Assembly (NCBI GenBank): GCA_002482865.1
Contig: DLGU01000142.1
Location: 1-5,514, forward strand
Direction of reading: 5' to 3'
Length of the DNA stretch: 5,514 bases
From: Porphyrobacter sp. UBA7686
GTDB lineage: Bacteria > Pseudomonadota > Alphaproteobacteria > Sphingomonadales > Sphingomonadaceae
Shown in pieces: positions 1-5,514 of the stretch. How positions within the stretch are numbered: position 1 is the stretch's first letter; every line of letters starts with the position of its first letter. The position numbers and the translations under genes are program-made. The notes under the pieces were generated by a model. It had not been told where the DNA came from. It did no database searches and saw nothing but the letters and a program-made list of their open reading frames with translations.

Positions 1-1
1 G

Positions 2-1012
2 GCCGAACTGCTCGAACTCAAGGCGCGGCCTGACCGTGATGCCGAAGCAACCGTGATCGAAGCCCAGCTCGACAAGGGTCGCGGCCCGGTCGCGACGGTG
101 CTGGTGACGCGCGGAACGCTGAAGCGCGGCGACACCTTCGTGGTCGGTACGCAAAGCGGCAAGGTGCGGGCGATTGTCGATGACAAGGGCAATCAGCTCA
201 AGGAAGCTGGCCCGTCGATGCCGGTCGAAGTGCTCGGCCTTGGCGGCGTGCCGTCAGCCGGTGACAACCTCACCGTGGTCGAAAACGAACAGCGCGCCCG
301 CGAAGTTGCCAAGTATCGTCAGGAAATGGCGACGGAAAAGCGCACTGCGCTGGCCCCAACCAATTTCGACACGATGTTCAACACGCTGTCCTCCAACGTC
401 ATCGAATTCCCGGTGGTGGTGAAGGCCGACGTGCAAGGGTCGGTCGAGGCGATCGTCAATGCGCTCCACAATCTGTCGAACGATGACATCAAGGTGCGCG
501 TGCTCAACGGCGGCGTCGGTGCGATCACCGAAAGCGACGTGATGCTGGCGGGCGGCTCGAAAGCGCCAATTATCGGCTTCAACGTGCGCCCCAATGCCAA
601 GGCCCGCGAGCTGCTGAAGCGCGACAATGTGCGGATGATGTATTACGACGTCATCTACCACCTCACCGATGCCATCGCCAAGGAGATGATCGGCGAGCTT
701 GGCCCAGAACGGATCGAACACGTGGTCGGCCGGGCGCTGGTCAAGGAAGTGTTCAAGTCGGGCAAGCGCGACAAGGCCGCCGGTCTGCTGGTCGAAGAAG
801 GGGTCATCCGCAAGGGACTGTTCGCCCGTCTCACCCGCGCCGATGTCATCGTTTCGGCCACCAAGATCGCGTCGCTGCGGCGCTTCAAGGACGATGTCGA
901 CGAAGTGCGCACCGGTCTGGAATGCGGTGTGGTGCTCGAAGACACCAACGACATCAAGCCGGGCGACCAGCTTGAAGTGTTCTCGGTCGAGGAGCGTGAG
1001 CGGACACTGTGA
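2..1012 (+). CDS. infB: Translation initiation factor IF-2, C-terminal part (5' end outside window)
   Basis: IF2 is the GTPase that brings fMet-tRNA to the 30S subunit and promotes subunit joining. The reading frame is open from base 2 and lacks the N-terminal region and the G domain; 336 residues are visible. The first about 100 residues fit the EF-Tu-like beta-barrel domain II ([19 protein letters not shown] near residues 17-35). A charged linker follows, then domain III with [14 protein letters not shown] from about residue 138. The C-terminal fMet-tRNA-binding domain IV carries [19 protein letters not shown] and [11 protein letters not shown] before the TGA stop. An in-frame GTG at 53 is internal, because conserved IF2 sequence continues upstream of it. 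The stop overlaps the start of the thioesterase gene in a GTGA arrangement, so the two are probably cotranscribed. Identity is very secure; only the 5' part is missing. Confidence 0.97.
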   Translation, partial: AELLELKARPDRDAEATVIEAQLDKGRGPVATVLVTRGTLKRGDTFVVGTQSGKVRAIVDDKGNQLKEAGPSMPVEVLGLGGVPSAGDNLTVVENEQRAREVAKYRQEMATEKRTALAPTNFDTMFNTLSSNVIEFPVVVKADVQGSVEAIVNALHNLSNDDIKVRVLNGGVGAITESDVMLAGGSKAPIIGFNVRPNAKARELLKRDNVRMMYYDVIYHLTDAIAKEMIGELGPERIEHVVGRALVKEVFKSGKRDKAAGLLVEEGVIRKGLFARLTRADVIVSATKIASLRRFKDDVDEVRTGLECGVVLEDTNDIKPGDQLEVFSVEERERTL

Positions 1013-1452
1013 GCCTGACGGATACGCACTACCCAGACGATGCCGGGCAGTCGCCGCATACGGCGCTGCTCGGCTCGGAATTTGTCGGCTGGGATGAGGC
1101 TGCCCAGACCGTCACCATGCGTTTCGCAGTGAAGCGCGAGATGACCACCTGGCGCGGCGGCGTGCAGGGGGGCTTGGTTGCGGGCTATCTCGATGATGTG
1201 ATGGGCTATGCCTATGTCGCAGCCACCGGCGGCGAGATGGCGCCGCTTAATCTCGACATTTCGATGAGCCTGATCCGCCTGATCCCCGATGGCGCAACGA
1301 TCATCGGCAAAGGCCGGGTGGTCAAGGGCGGGCGGCGCGTCGTTTTCCTCGAAGGCGAATTGCTGGCCGAGGACGGGACGATCTATGCGCGCTCGACTTC
1401 GACCGCCCTGCCAACGCCGCGCCCGACGCCAACCAGCACGGGGATGGCGTAA
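1009..1452 (+). CDS. PaaI-like hotdog-fold thioesterase
   Basis: A 147-residue protein of the 4HBT/PaaI acyl-CoA thioesterase type, probably cytosolic. The signature is the stretch [19 protein letters not shown] at residues 50-68. In this family the corresponding HGG-type turn and the following acidic residue (D62 or D63 here) sit at the start of the central helix and take part in catalysis. The rest alternates strands as expected for a hotdog fold ([21 protein letters not shown], then [18 protein letters not shown]). The tail is rich in Pro and Thr. The start is GTG at 1009, overlapping the infB stop by 4 bp, so translational coupling is likely; a GGAG lies at 991-994, somewhat far upstream. 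The stop TAA shares an A with the rbfA ATG. The substrate cannot be told from sequence, and the gene is an addition to the usual infB-rbfA pair. Confidence 0.85.
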   Translation: MSLTDTHYPDDAGQSPHTALLGSEFVGWDEAAQTVTMRFAVKREMTTWRGGVQGGLVAGYLDDVMGYAYVAATGGEMAPLNLDISMSLIRLIPDGATIIGKGRVVKGGRRVVFLEGELLAEDGTIYARSTSTALPTPRPTPTSTGMA

Positions 1453-1874
1453 TGGCCAAGGCTCCTTTCACCACCGAGCAGCAATCGGTCCGCGTCCTCA
1501 AGGTCGGCGAACGGGTGCGGCATATCCTGTCGGAACTGCTCGCGCGCGGTGAGGTGCATGACGATGTCGTGCGCGCGGCGCACATCTCGGTCACCGAGGT
1601 GCGCATGACCCCCGATCTGCGCAATGCCACCGCTTATGTGAAGCCGCTGATGGGAGCGGGCGAGGACGAGGTCGTCGTTGCCTTGCGCCAGAACACGGCC
1701 TTCCTTCAGCGCGAAGTCGCGCAGCGGCTTGGGCTGAAATTCGCGCCCAAGCTCAGGTTCCGCAAGGATGAGAGCTTCGCCGAGGCGGACCGGATCGAAG
1801 CCCTCCTGCGCGATCCTAAGGTCGCCCGCGATCTGGATGATGAGGCTGGCGACGATCTTGAAAGTGATGCGTGA
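1452..1874 (+). CDS. rbfA: Ribosome-binding factor A
   Basis: RbfA is a small KH-like protein that binds the 30S subunit late in assembly and helps mature the 5' end of 16S rRNA; it is also tied to cold adaptation in other bacteria. The 140-residue product has the family layout: an N-terminal helix [17 protein letters not shown] (14-30), the strand [19 protein letters not shown] (45-63), a helix with [19 protein letters not shown] (78-96), and the C-terminal [19 protein letters not shown] (101-119). An acidic tail follows (about 128-139). Length is usual for alphaproteobacteria. The ATG overlaps the upstream TAA by one base (TAATG), and GGGGA at 1440-1444 gives a plausible ribosome binding site. 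The stop codon lies inside the left arm of a palindromic repeat. Identification is secure. Confidence 0.96.
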   Translation: MAKAPFTTEQQSVRVLKVGERVRHILSELLARGEVHDDVVRAAHISVTEVRMTPDLRNATAYVKPLMGAGEDEVVVALRQNTAFLQREVAQRLGLKFAPKLRFRKDESFAEADRIEALLRDPKVARDLDDEAGDDLESDA

Positions 1875-1949
1875 GTCCCCGCGCAGGCGGGGACCTCGTG
1901 CTGCAAAGCACCAAGTCGCCTGAGGCCCCCGCCTGCGCGGGGGCTCACG
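1870..1949. repeat. Palindromic repeat element A (REP/BIME-like), on the rbfA stop codon
   Basis: Two 28-nt arms at 1870-1897 and 1922-1949 are inverted copies that match at 26 of 28 positions; one of the two differences would be a G-U pair in RNA. They are separated by a 24-nt centre. Each arm also contains its own hairpin: CCCCGC-GCAG-GCGGGG at 1877-1892 and CCCCGC-CTGC-GCGGGG at 1927-1942. The element covers the last bases of rbfA and nearly the whole convergent gap to the yceI stop (1956). It is related in size, arm length and core to the element inside truB. It could act as a 3'-end stabiliser or bidirectional terminator, but no T-tract follows on either strand. Confidence 0.9.
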
Positions 1950-1955
1950 GTTGTG

Positions 1956-2540
1956 TCAACGCGGAATCATTCGCGCTTTCAGTGTGATGTCCACCTTGTT
2001 GCCGACGACCAGCTGATACGCCTTCATCCCGAACTGCCGCCGGTCGATGGTGGTGGTGCCGGTAAAACTGACCGGCTTGCCCGCCTGCGCAATCGGATCA
2101 GCATTGAAAGTCACCGCCAGCGTCGCCGGACGGGTGACGCCGCGTGCCGTCAACTCGCCGCTAACGGTCCCGCGCGTCGTGCTCGACAGTTTGAGCGAGC
2201 GGCCGATGAACCGGATCGAGGGATATTTTTCCACCCAGAAGAACTTGTCGCTCCGCAGGCGGGCGAGCGTGACGCTGTCAGGCGCCTCAATGGCGGTGGC
2301 ATCGAAGGTGACGTCAATCAGGGCCTTTTCCGGTGCACCCGGCACGATTGTCACCGCCCCCTCCATCCGGGGGAAGCGCGCGGTCTTGCTCGCGAGGCCG
2401 AAGAACGGCACCTTGGCCGAGACATTGCTGGCCGACGCATCAAGAGTGTAGCGCTGCGGCACGCTCGCGCTATTGGCTAGCGCGAACACTGCAAACAGCG
2501 GCAACAGGAACATCCGGGGGCGGGCGGCAGACTTGATCAT
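1956..2540 (-). CDS. YceI-family secreted lipid-binding-like protein
   Basis: The product resembles YceI proteins, periplasmic lipocalin-like beta barrels that bind polyisoprenoid or other lipids. With the ATG at 2538-2540 it has 194 residues. The N-terminus has basic residues, then a hydrophobic run FLLPLFAVFALA (11-22) and small residues NSAS, a typical Sec signal peptide with likely cleavage around residues 22-26. Family motifs follow: YTLDASASNVSAKV at the mature start, LRSDKFFWVEKYPSIRF (about 95-111), GELTARGVTRPATLAV (about 128-143) and IDRRQFGM (165-172). The ATG is preferred because an AGGT lies about 6 nt upstream; a TTG at 2561 would add 7 residues with no gain. The gene converges on rbfA and diverges from tdk, so it is its own transcription unit. 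The ligand is unknown. Confidence 0.88.
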   Translation of the reverse strand: MIKSAARPRMFLLPLFAVFALANSASVPQRYTLDASASNVSAKVPFFGLASKTARFPRMEGAVTIVPGAPEKALIDVTFDATAIEAPDSVTLARLRSDKFFWVEKYPSIRFIGRSLKLSSTTRGTVSGELTARGVTRPATLAVTFNADPIAQAGKPVSFTGTTTIDRRQFGMKAYQLVVGNKVDITLKARMIPR

Positions 2541-2620
2541 GATTTTACCTATACGCTTCAACCGGGCAAAAGGTTCACCTCCACCTCGCCCAGCGTCCGG
2601 CGAATGGGTAGTCTGACACG
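2541..2620. promoter_or_regulatory. Divergent intergenic region between yceI-like gene and tdk
   Basis: These 80 bp separate two divergently read genes, so they should hold both promoters. On the minus strand an AGGT shortly before the yceI-like ATG serves as ribosome binding site. On the plus strand I see no strong Shine-Dalgarno sequence ahead of tdk. No -35/-10 pair stands out well enough to assign on either strand. The inference of promoters rests on gene orientation alone. Confidence 0.4.
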
Positions 2621-3196
2621 ATGGCCAAGCTCTACTTCTACTATGCCAGCATGAACGCAGGCAAAAGCTCGCACCTGTTGCAGGCCGATTTCAATTATCG
2701 CGAGCGCGGGATGGCGACGATGCTGTGGACTGCGGCGCTCGACAGCCGTTCGGGCGGGCAGGTGAAGAGCCGTATCGGGCTCGAGAGCGTGGCGCACAAG
2801 TTTGCGACTGATACCGATCTGTGGGCGGCGATCAGCGCGGCGCATAAGGTGCAACCGCTGGATTGCGTGATGGTGGACGAGGCGCAGTTCCTTACCTCCG
2901 ATCAGGTGTGGCAGTTGGCACGCTTGGCGGACGAGGGTGGGATACCGGTGCTTTGCTACGGTCTGAGGACGGACTTTCAGGGGGAGTTGTTCCCCGGCTC
3001 TGCGGTGCTGCTGGGCATTGCGGACGCCTTGGTGGAACTGAAGGCGGTGTGCCACTGCGGCCGCAAGGCGACGATGAACCTGCGCGTCGATGAAAGCGGC
3101 GCGGCGGTGCGGCAGGGCCAGCAGACCGAGATTGGCGGGAATGACCGCTATGTGGCGCTATGCCGCAAGCATTTCTCCGAGGCGCTGGCGGGTTGA
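2621..3196 (+). CDS. tdk: Thymidine kinase (type II)
   Basis: Thymidine kinase phosphorylates thymidine to dTMP with ATP in the pyrimidine salvage pathway, in the cytosol. The 191-residue protein has the hallmarks of the type II family: a P-loop ASMNAGKSS at residues 9-17, the DEAQF motif at 86-90 (the Glu is the presumed catalytic base), and GLRTDFQGELFPGS at 114-127, which in the family belongs to the nucleoside-binding region. A zinc-binding-like part is CHCGRKA (144-150) plus CRKH (181-184). The IGGNDRYVALC segment (171-181) matches the thymidine-binding lasso. Length is normal and the chain is intact. The ATG lacks a strong ribosome binding site. It lies 25 bp upstream of the M50 gene and may be cotranscribed with it; no functional link is evident. 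Confidence 0.95.
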   Translation: MAKLYFYYASMNAGKSSHLLQADFNYRERGMATMLWTAALDSRSGGQVKSRIGLESVAHKFATDTDLWAAISAAHKVQPLDCVMVDEAQFLTSDQVWQLARLADEGGIPVLCYGLRTDFQGELFPGSAVLLGIADALVELKAVCHCGRKATMNLRVDESGAAVRQGQQTEIGGNDRYVALCRKHFSEALAG

Positions 3197-3221
3197 TCGC
3201 TCGGTTCCTATCTAGCGCGTC

Positions 3222-3914
3222 ATGACCGAAACGCTTCTCTATGCCGCCATCCTGGCGCCGTGCCTGATCGTCGCTATCGTTTTCCACGAGGTCGCGCACG
3301 GGCTCGCCGCGCTGGCGCTGGGTGATCCCACCGCACGCGAGCAGCGGCGCCTCAGCCTCAACCCGCTGCGCCATATCGATCCGGTCGGAACGCTGCTGGT
3401 GCCGGGCGCGCTGGCGCTGCTGGGCGGGCCGGTGTTCGGCTGGGCCAAGCCGGTGCCGATCAACGCGCAGCGGCTCAACAACCCGCGCTTCGGAATGATG
3501 GCGGTGGCCGCGGCGGGGCCGGGGATGAACCTCCTGCTCGCGCTGGTGGCCGCGGTGCTGCTGGGGGTGGTCGGCGGGCTGGGGCTCGGCGAGGGGACCG
3601 CCGCTGCCGGCATTGCCGCGACGCTGCTGACGACCTTCATCCTCATCAACATCTTCCTCGCGCTGTTCAACCTCCTGCCGATCCCGCCCTTCGACGGTTC
3701 GCACATCGTGGGCGGACTGCTGCCGCCCAGCATGGCGGCACAATGGCAGAAGCTGCAGCAGGTGGGCATGTTGCTGCTGGTGGCGCTGATCGCGGCGACG
3801 TGGTCCTTCCCCGGCTTTGCCCTAGTTGAGCATACGGTGCTCCCTCCGGTGCTGTGGCTTGAGGAGCGCTACTTCGCACTCGTCCAATGGATCGCGGGTG
3901 GGATCGCACGGTGA
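3222..3914 (+). CDS. Site-2 protease-like M50 family membrane metallopeptidase
   Basis: A 230-residue integral membrane zinc peptidase. The first hydrophobic segment contains HEVAH (22-26), the HExxH zinc and catalytic motif. The third zinc ligand is expected from Asp158 in NLLPIPPFDGS (150-160), the classical S2P motif. Other family features are SLNPLRHIDPVGTLLVP (45-61), GWAKPVPI (73-80) and AAAGPGMNLLLA (96-107). Hydrophobic stretches around 5-21, 54-72, 96-120, 130-150 and 180-195 suggest about five or six membrane segments. It has no PDZ domain and no long N-terminal part, so it is the short soluble-domain-free type rather than RseP. The substrate is unknown. Its stop overlaps the truB GTG start (GTGA), which suggests coupling. 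No clear Shine-Dalgarno precedes its ATG. Confidence 0.92.
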   Translation: MTETLLYAAILAPCLIVAIVFHEVAHGLAALALGDPTAREQRRLSLNPLRHIDPVGTLLVPGALALLGGPVFGWAKPVPINAQRLNNPRFGMMAVAAAGPGMNLLLALVAAVLLGVVGGLGLGEGTAAAGIAATLLTTFILINIFLALFNLLPIPPFDGSHIVGGLLPPSMAAQWQKLQQVGMLLLVALIAATWSFPGFALVEHTVLPPVLWLEERYFALVQWIAGGIAR

Positions 3915-4906
3915 GCGAAAGTGCACCCCTGCCGCTCTCGGGCTGGCTGATCCTCGACAAGCCGCGCGGTATGGGCTCCACCCAGGGGGTCAGCGCGGTC
4001 AAGCGCGTGCTGCGCCAGAACGGTTATGCCAAGACCAAGGTGGGTCACGGCGGGACGCTCGATCCGCTGGCCGAAGGCGTGCTGCCGATCGCACTGGGCG
4101 AGGCAACCAAGCTGGCCGGGCGGATGCTTGATGCGAGCAAGATCTATGAATTCACGGTCCAGTTCGGCGCGGAGACTGCGACGCTCGATACTGAGGGTGA
4201 GGTGATCGCTACCAGCGATTTGCGCCCCATGCTGGCCGAGGTGGAAGCCATGCTCCCGCGCTTCACCGGTCCGATTGAGCAAGTGCCGCCAGCCTATTCC
4301 GCGCTCAAGGTTGGCGGTCAGCGCGCCTATGATCTGGCGCGGGCGGGCGAGGTAGTGGAGCTTAAGGCGCGCAGCGTGACGATCCATTCTCTCTCTATCC
4401 GTCATCCCGGCGCAGGCCGGGACCCAGAGCCGCAAGCGCCTTGCCCAGATCCCCTGGGCCCCGGCCTTCGCCGGGGTGACGAGCTTTGTGAGGAGGTCAC
4501 CCTCATCGCCCACGTCTCCAAAGGTACCTATATCCGCAGCCTTGCGCGCGACATTGCCTATGCGCTCGGCACCTGCGGCCACGTCACCTATCTGCGCCGC
4601 ACCAAGGCCGGGCCGTTCCTACAGGAACAGGCGATTTCGCTGGACTTGCTGGAGGAAACCGCTAAGGGCCGGGACCTTGAACACCTCCTCCTGCCGTTAG
4701 AGGCAGGGCTGGACGACATCCCGGCCCTTCACCTCGATCAGACAAGCGCGCAGGCGGTCCGACAGGGCCGGGTGCTGTCTGACATGCCCCAATCATCCGG
4801 GCTTTATCTCGCGAAACTGGGCGATGTCCCGGTCGCGCTGATGGAAATTTCGGATGGGACGGCCACGGTCGTTCGGGGGTTTAACCTTCCCGATGTCGCT
4901 GAGTAA
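3911..4906 (+). CDS. truB: tRNA pseudouridine(55) synthase, with in-frame palindromic-repeat insertion
   Basis: TruB converts U55 to pseudouridine in the T-arm of tRNAs. I take the GTG at 3911 as start: it overlaps the upstream stop by 4 bp and is followed closely by the conserved [16 protein letters not shown] (10-25). An ATG at 3887 would add 8 unconserved residues. The product has 331 residues. Catalytic Asp51 is in [15 protein letters not shown] (45-59), Tyr79 in KIYEF, and Tyr207/Arg209 in SKGTYIRS; these match D48, Y76, Y179 and R181 of E. coli TruB as I recall them. The C-terminal part (about 275-331) looks like the RNA-binding TruB C-terminal domain. Residues 164-191 (RHPGAGRDP through [10 protein letters not shown]) come from a palindromic repeat read in frame, a net gain of about 25 residues between Tyr79 and Tyr207 relative to E. 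coli. The enzyme otherwise looks intact. Confidence 0.95.
   Translation: MSESAPLPLSGWLILDKPRGMGSTQGVSAVKRVLRQNGYAKTKVGHGGTLDPLAEGVLPIALGEATKLAGRMLDASKIYEFTVQFGAETATLDTEGEVIATSDLRPMLAEVEAMLPRFTGPIEQVPPAYSALKVGGQRAYDLARAGEVVELKARSVTIHSLSIRHPGAGRDPEPQAPCPDPLGPGLRRGDELCEEVTLIAHVSKGTYIRSLARDIAYALGTCGHVTYLRRTKAGPFLQEQAISLDLLEETAKGRDLEHLLLPLEAGLDDIPALHLDQTSAQAVRQGRVLSDMPQSSGLYLAKLGDVPVALMEISDGTATVVRGFNLPDVAE
4400..4481. repeat. Palindromic repeat element B (REP/RPE-like), inside truB coding sequence
   Basis: Arms at 4400-4427 and 4454-4481 are 28-nt inverted copies matching at 25 of 28 positions, with a 26-nt centre. Each arm folds on itself: CCCGGC-GCAG-GCCGGG at 4406-4421 and CCCCGGC-CTTC-GCCGGGG at 4459-4476. 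Its first codon (CGT at 4400) coincides with a truB codon, so the arms are read as [10 protein letters not shown] and [10 protein letters not shown]. No stop appears in the truB frame. On the opposite strand the same DNA also has an open frame, giving peptides like VTPAKAGAQ and WVPACAGMT. Such peptides recur in alphaproteobacterial annotations, to my knowledge, because the repeat is widespread. The element is related to that at the rbfA stop. Confidence 0.92.
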
Positions 4907-4920
4907 GAAAGAGACGTACT

Positions 4921-5190
4921 ATGTCGGTGACCGCCGAAGTTAAGCAGACCATCATTGCTGACAATGCCCGTGATCCCAAGGACACCGGCAGCCCCGAAGT
5001 GCAGGTTGCGATCCTCACGCAGCGCATCCGCAACCTGACCGAGCACTTCAAGGATCACCACAAGGACAACCATTCGCGTCGTGGCCTTCTCATGATGGTC
5101 AACAAGCGTCGCACGCTGCTGGCCTACCTCAAGAAGAAGGATGTGGAGCGGTACAACGCTCTGATCCAGAAGCTGGGCCTGCGTAAGTAA
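4921..5190 (+). CDS. rpsO: 30S ribosomal protein S15
   Basis: S15 is a primary 16S rRNA-binding protein of the 30S platform and takes part in intersubunit bridging. The 89-residue product is full length and matches the family throughout: [20 protein letters not shown] (21-40), [19 protein letters not shown] (42-60), then [14 protein letters not shown] and the C-terminal LGLRK. The ATG is 14 bp after the truB stop with only a weak purine-rich GAAAGAGA as possible ribosome binding site. The gene is followed by an intrinsic terminator. In E. coli S15 represses its own mRNA through a leader structure; the short leader here lies partly in truB and I see no obvious equivalent. Identification is secure. 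Confidence 0.98.
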   Translation: MSVTAEVKQTIIADNARDPKDTGSPEVQVAILTQRIRNLTEHFKDHHKDNHSRRGLLMMVNKRRTLLAYLKKKDVERYNALIQKLGLRK

Positions 5191-5200
5191 GAGTTTTGCG

Positions 5201-5230
5201 AAAGGGCGGCTCCAAGGGGCCGCCTTTTTT
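5201..5230 (+). terminator. Rho-independent terminator after rpsO
   Basis: Left arm AAAGGGCGGC (5201-5210) pairs with right arm GCCGCCTTTT (5219-5228) through 10 pairs including one G-U, across an 8-nt loop, and the T-run continues to 5230. It starts 10 bp after the rpsO stop. This is a standard intrinsic terminator, so transcription of the truB-rpsO block should end here at least in part, and pnp may depend on readthrough or on its own promoter. Confidence 0.9.
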
Positions 5231-5365
5231 GCATATGGGCCACGCAGACATCCGGTCTGCCGAGCCTTGGGGCCGAAGCGCTCCGCACCGGACCGGGACG
5301 GTTGTTTCCCCGGCACATGAGGCCCCGCGAAGGCAATATGGCCGCGCGGGTCAGAAGGAAAATCA
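5231..5365 (+). promoter_or_regulatory. pnp upstream leader with potential hairpins
   Basis: The 135 bp between the rpsO terminator and pnp contain a perfect small hairpin, GCAGAC (5244-5249) and GTCTGC (5255-5260) with a 5-nt loop, and a second possible stem, CCCGCG (about 5324-5329) with CGCGGG (5345-5350), ending just before the ribosome binding site AGAAGGA (5353-5359). In E. coli the pnp leader is cut by RNase III and then used by PNPase to limit its own synthesis; a similar role here is inference. No convincing -35/-10 promoter was found. Confidence 0.45.
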
Positions 5366-5514
5366 ATGTTCGACACGAAAACCGTATCGCTGGAGTGGGG
5401 CGGCAAGACCCTCACTCTGGAAACCGGGCGTATTGCCCGTCAGGCCGATGGCGCCGTTCTGGCCACCTATGGCGAAACCGTGGTGCTGTGCGCCGTGACC
5501 GCCGCCAAGTCGGT
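5366..5514 (+). CDS. pnp: Polyribonucleotide nucleotidyltransferase (PNPase), N-terminal part, cut by window end
   Basis: PNPase is a phosphorolytic 3'-5' exoribonuclease and part of RNA-decay complexes in the cytosol. Only 49 codons are visible, running off the window. They match the start of the first RNase PH-like domain: [20 protein letters not shown] (11-30) followed by [19 protein letters not shown]. The ATG at 5366 has a good ribosome binding site AGAAGGA about 6 nt upstream. Its place after rpsO is the classical order. The catalytic second PH domain and the KH and S1 domains lie beyond the window, so completeness cannot be judged. Confidence 0.95.
   Translation, partial: MFDTKTVSLEWGGKTLTLETGRIARQADGAVLATYGETVVLCAVTAAKS

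Noticed and set aside
1870..1949. Palindrome after rbfA as an ordinary intrinsic terminator
   Set aside because: There is no T-tract after the stem on either strand, and the arms match a repeat family that also occurs inside a coding gene. Termination may be a side effect.
2541..2580. ECF-sigma-like promoter (TGAACC, 16-nt spacer, CGTATA) upstream of the yceI-like gene on the minus strand
   Set aside because: The spacing is suggestive, but the predicted transcript would begin only a few bases before the ATG and would lose the ribosome binding site. The match is too short to trust without a mapped start.
3050..3061. Degenerate zinc finger (CxC rather than CxxC) in thymidine kinase
   Set aside because: As I recall, the CHCGRKA form occurs in many proteobacterial thymidine kinases, so it is not a defect of this copy.
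2892..3743. Long minus-strand open frame opposite tdk and the M50 gene
   Set aside because: Composition is rich in Arg, His, Gln and Pro, as expected for an antisense shadow in GC-rich DNA. Both genes on the plus strand are clearly real.
3887..3910. Upstream ATG start for truB giving 8 more residues
   Set aside because: The extra residues MDRGWDRT are not family-like and would deepen the overlap with the M50 gene. The GTG at 3911 gives the typical 4-bp overlap.
3869..4582. Long minus-strand open frame opposite truB
   Set aside because: It is antisense to the conserved truB sequence and shows no family motif. Its recognisable peptides ([18 protein letters not shown]) come only from the palindromic repeat.

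Overview
The window is GC-rich, densely packed chromosomal DNA, apparently from an alphaproteobacterium. The protein sequences look most like Sphingomonadales, possibly the Erythrobacter/Porphyrobacter/Novosphingobium group. That placement rests on remembered family resemblance and on the style of the palindromic repeats; no search was run.

The backbone is the widespread translation/RNA-metabolism cluster infB-rbfA-truB-rpsO-pnp. From left to right on the + strand: the 3' part of infB (IF2); a small hotdog-fold PaaI-like thioesterase whose GTG start overlaps the infB stop; and rbfA, whose start shares one base with the thioesterase stop. These three form a tight translationally coupled block. 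An 80-bp palindromic repeat begins on the rbfA stop codon and fills the gap to a convergent minus-strand gene for a secreted YceI-like protein. After an 80-bp divergent gap come tdk (thymidine kinase), a compact M50/site-2-protease membrane peptidase, and truB (tRNA pseudouridine-55 synthase), which overlaps the peptidase by 4 bp. rpsO (S15) follows 14 bp later. A clear intrinsic terminator follows rpsO, then a roughly 135-nt leader and the first 49 codons of pnp (PNPase).

So the classical cluster is interrupted twice: by the thioesterase between infB and rbfA, and by a yceI-tdk-M50 block between rbfA and truB. IF2, RbfA, TruB, S15 and PNPase act in initiation, 30S maturation, tRNA modification, 30S structure and RNA decay. 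The other four genes have no obvious link to translation.

The most interesting signal is a pair of related palindromic elements of 80 and 82 bp. Each has 28-nt inverted arms, and each arm folds into its own small hairpin. One sits at the rbfA stop in a convergent intergenic gap. The other lies inside truB and is read through in frame, adding about 25-28 residues to a loop of an otherwise intact enzyme. The two elements differ by paired changes that keep the arm hairpins, which suggests selection on structure. The in-frame case resembles the Rickettsia palindromic elements (RPE). I saw no tRNA, rRNA, CRISPR array, insertion sequence or phage gene.
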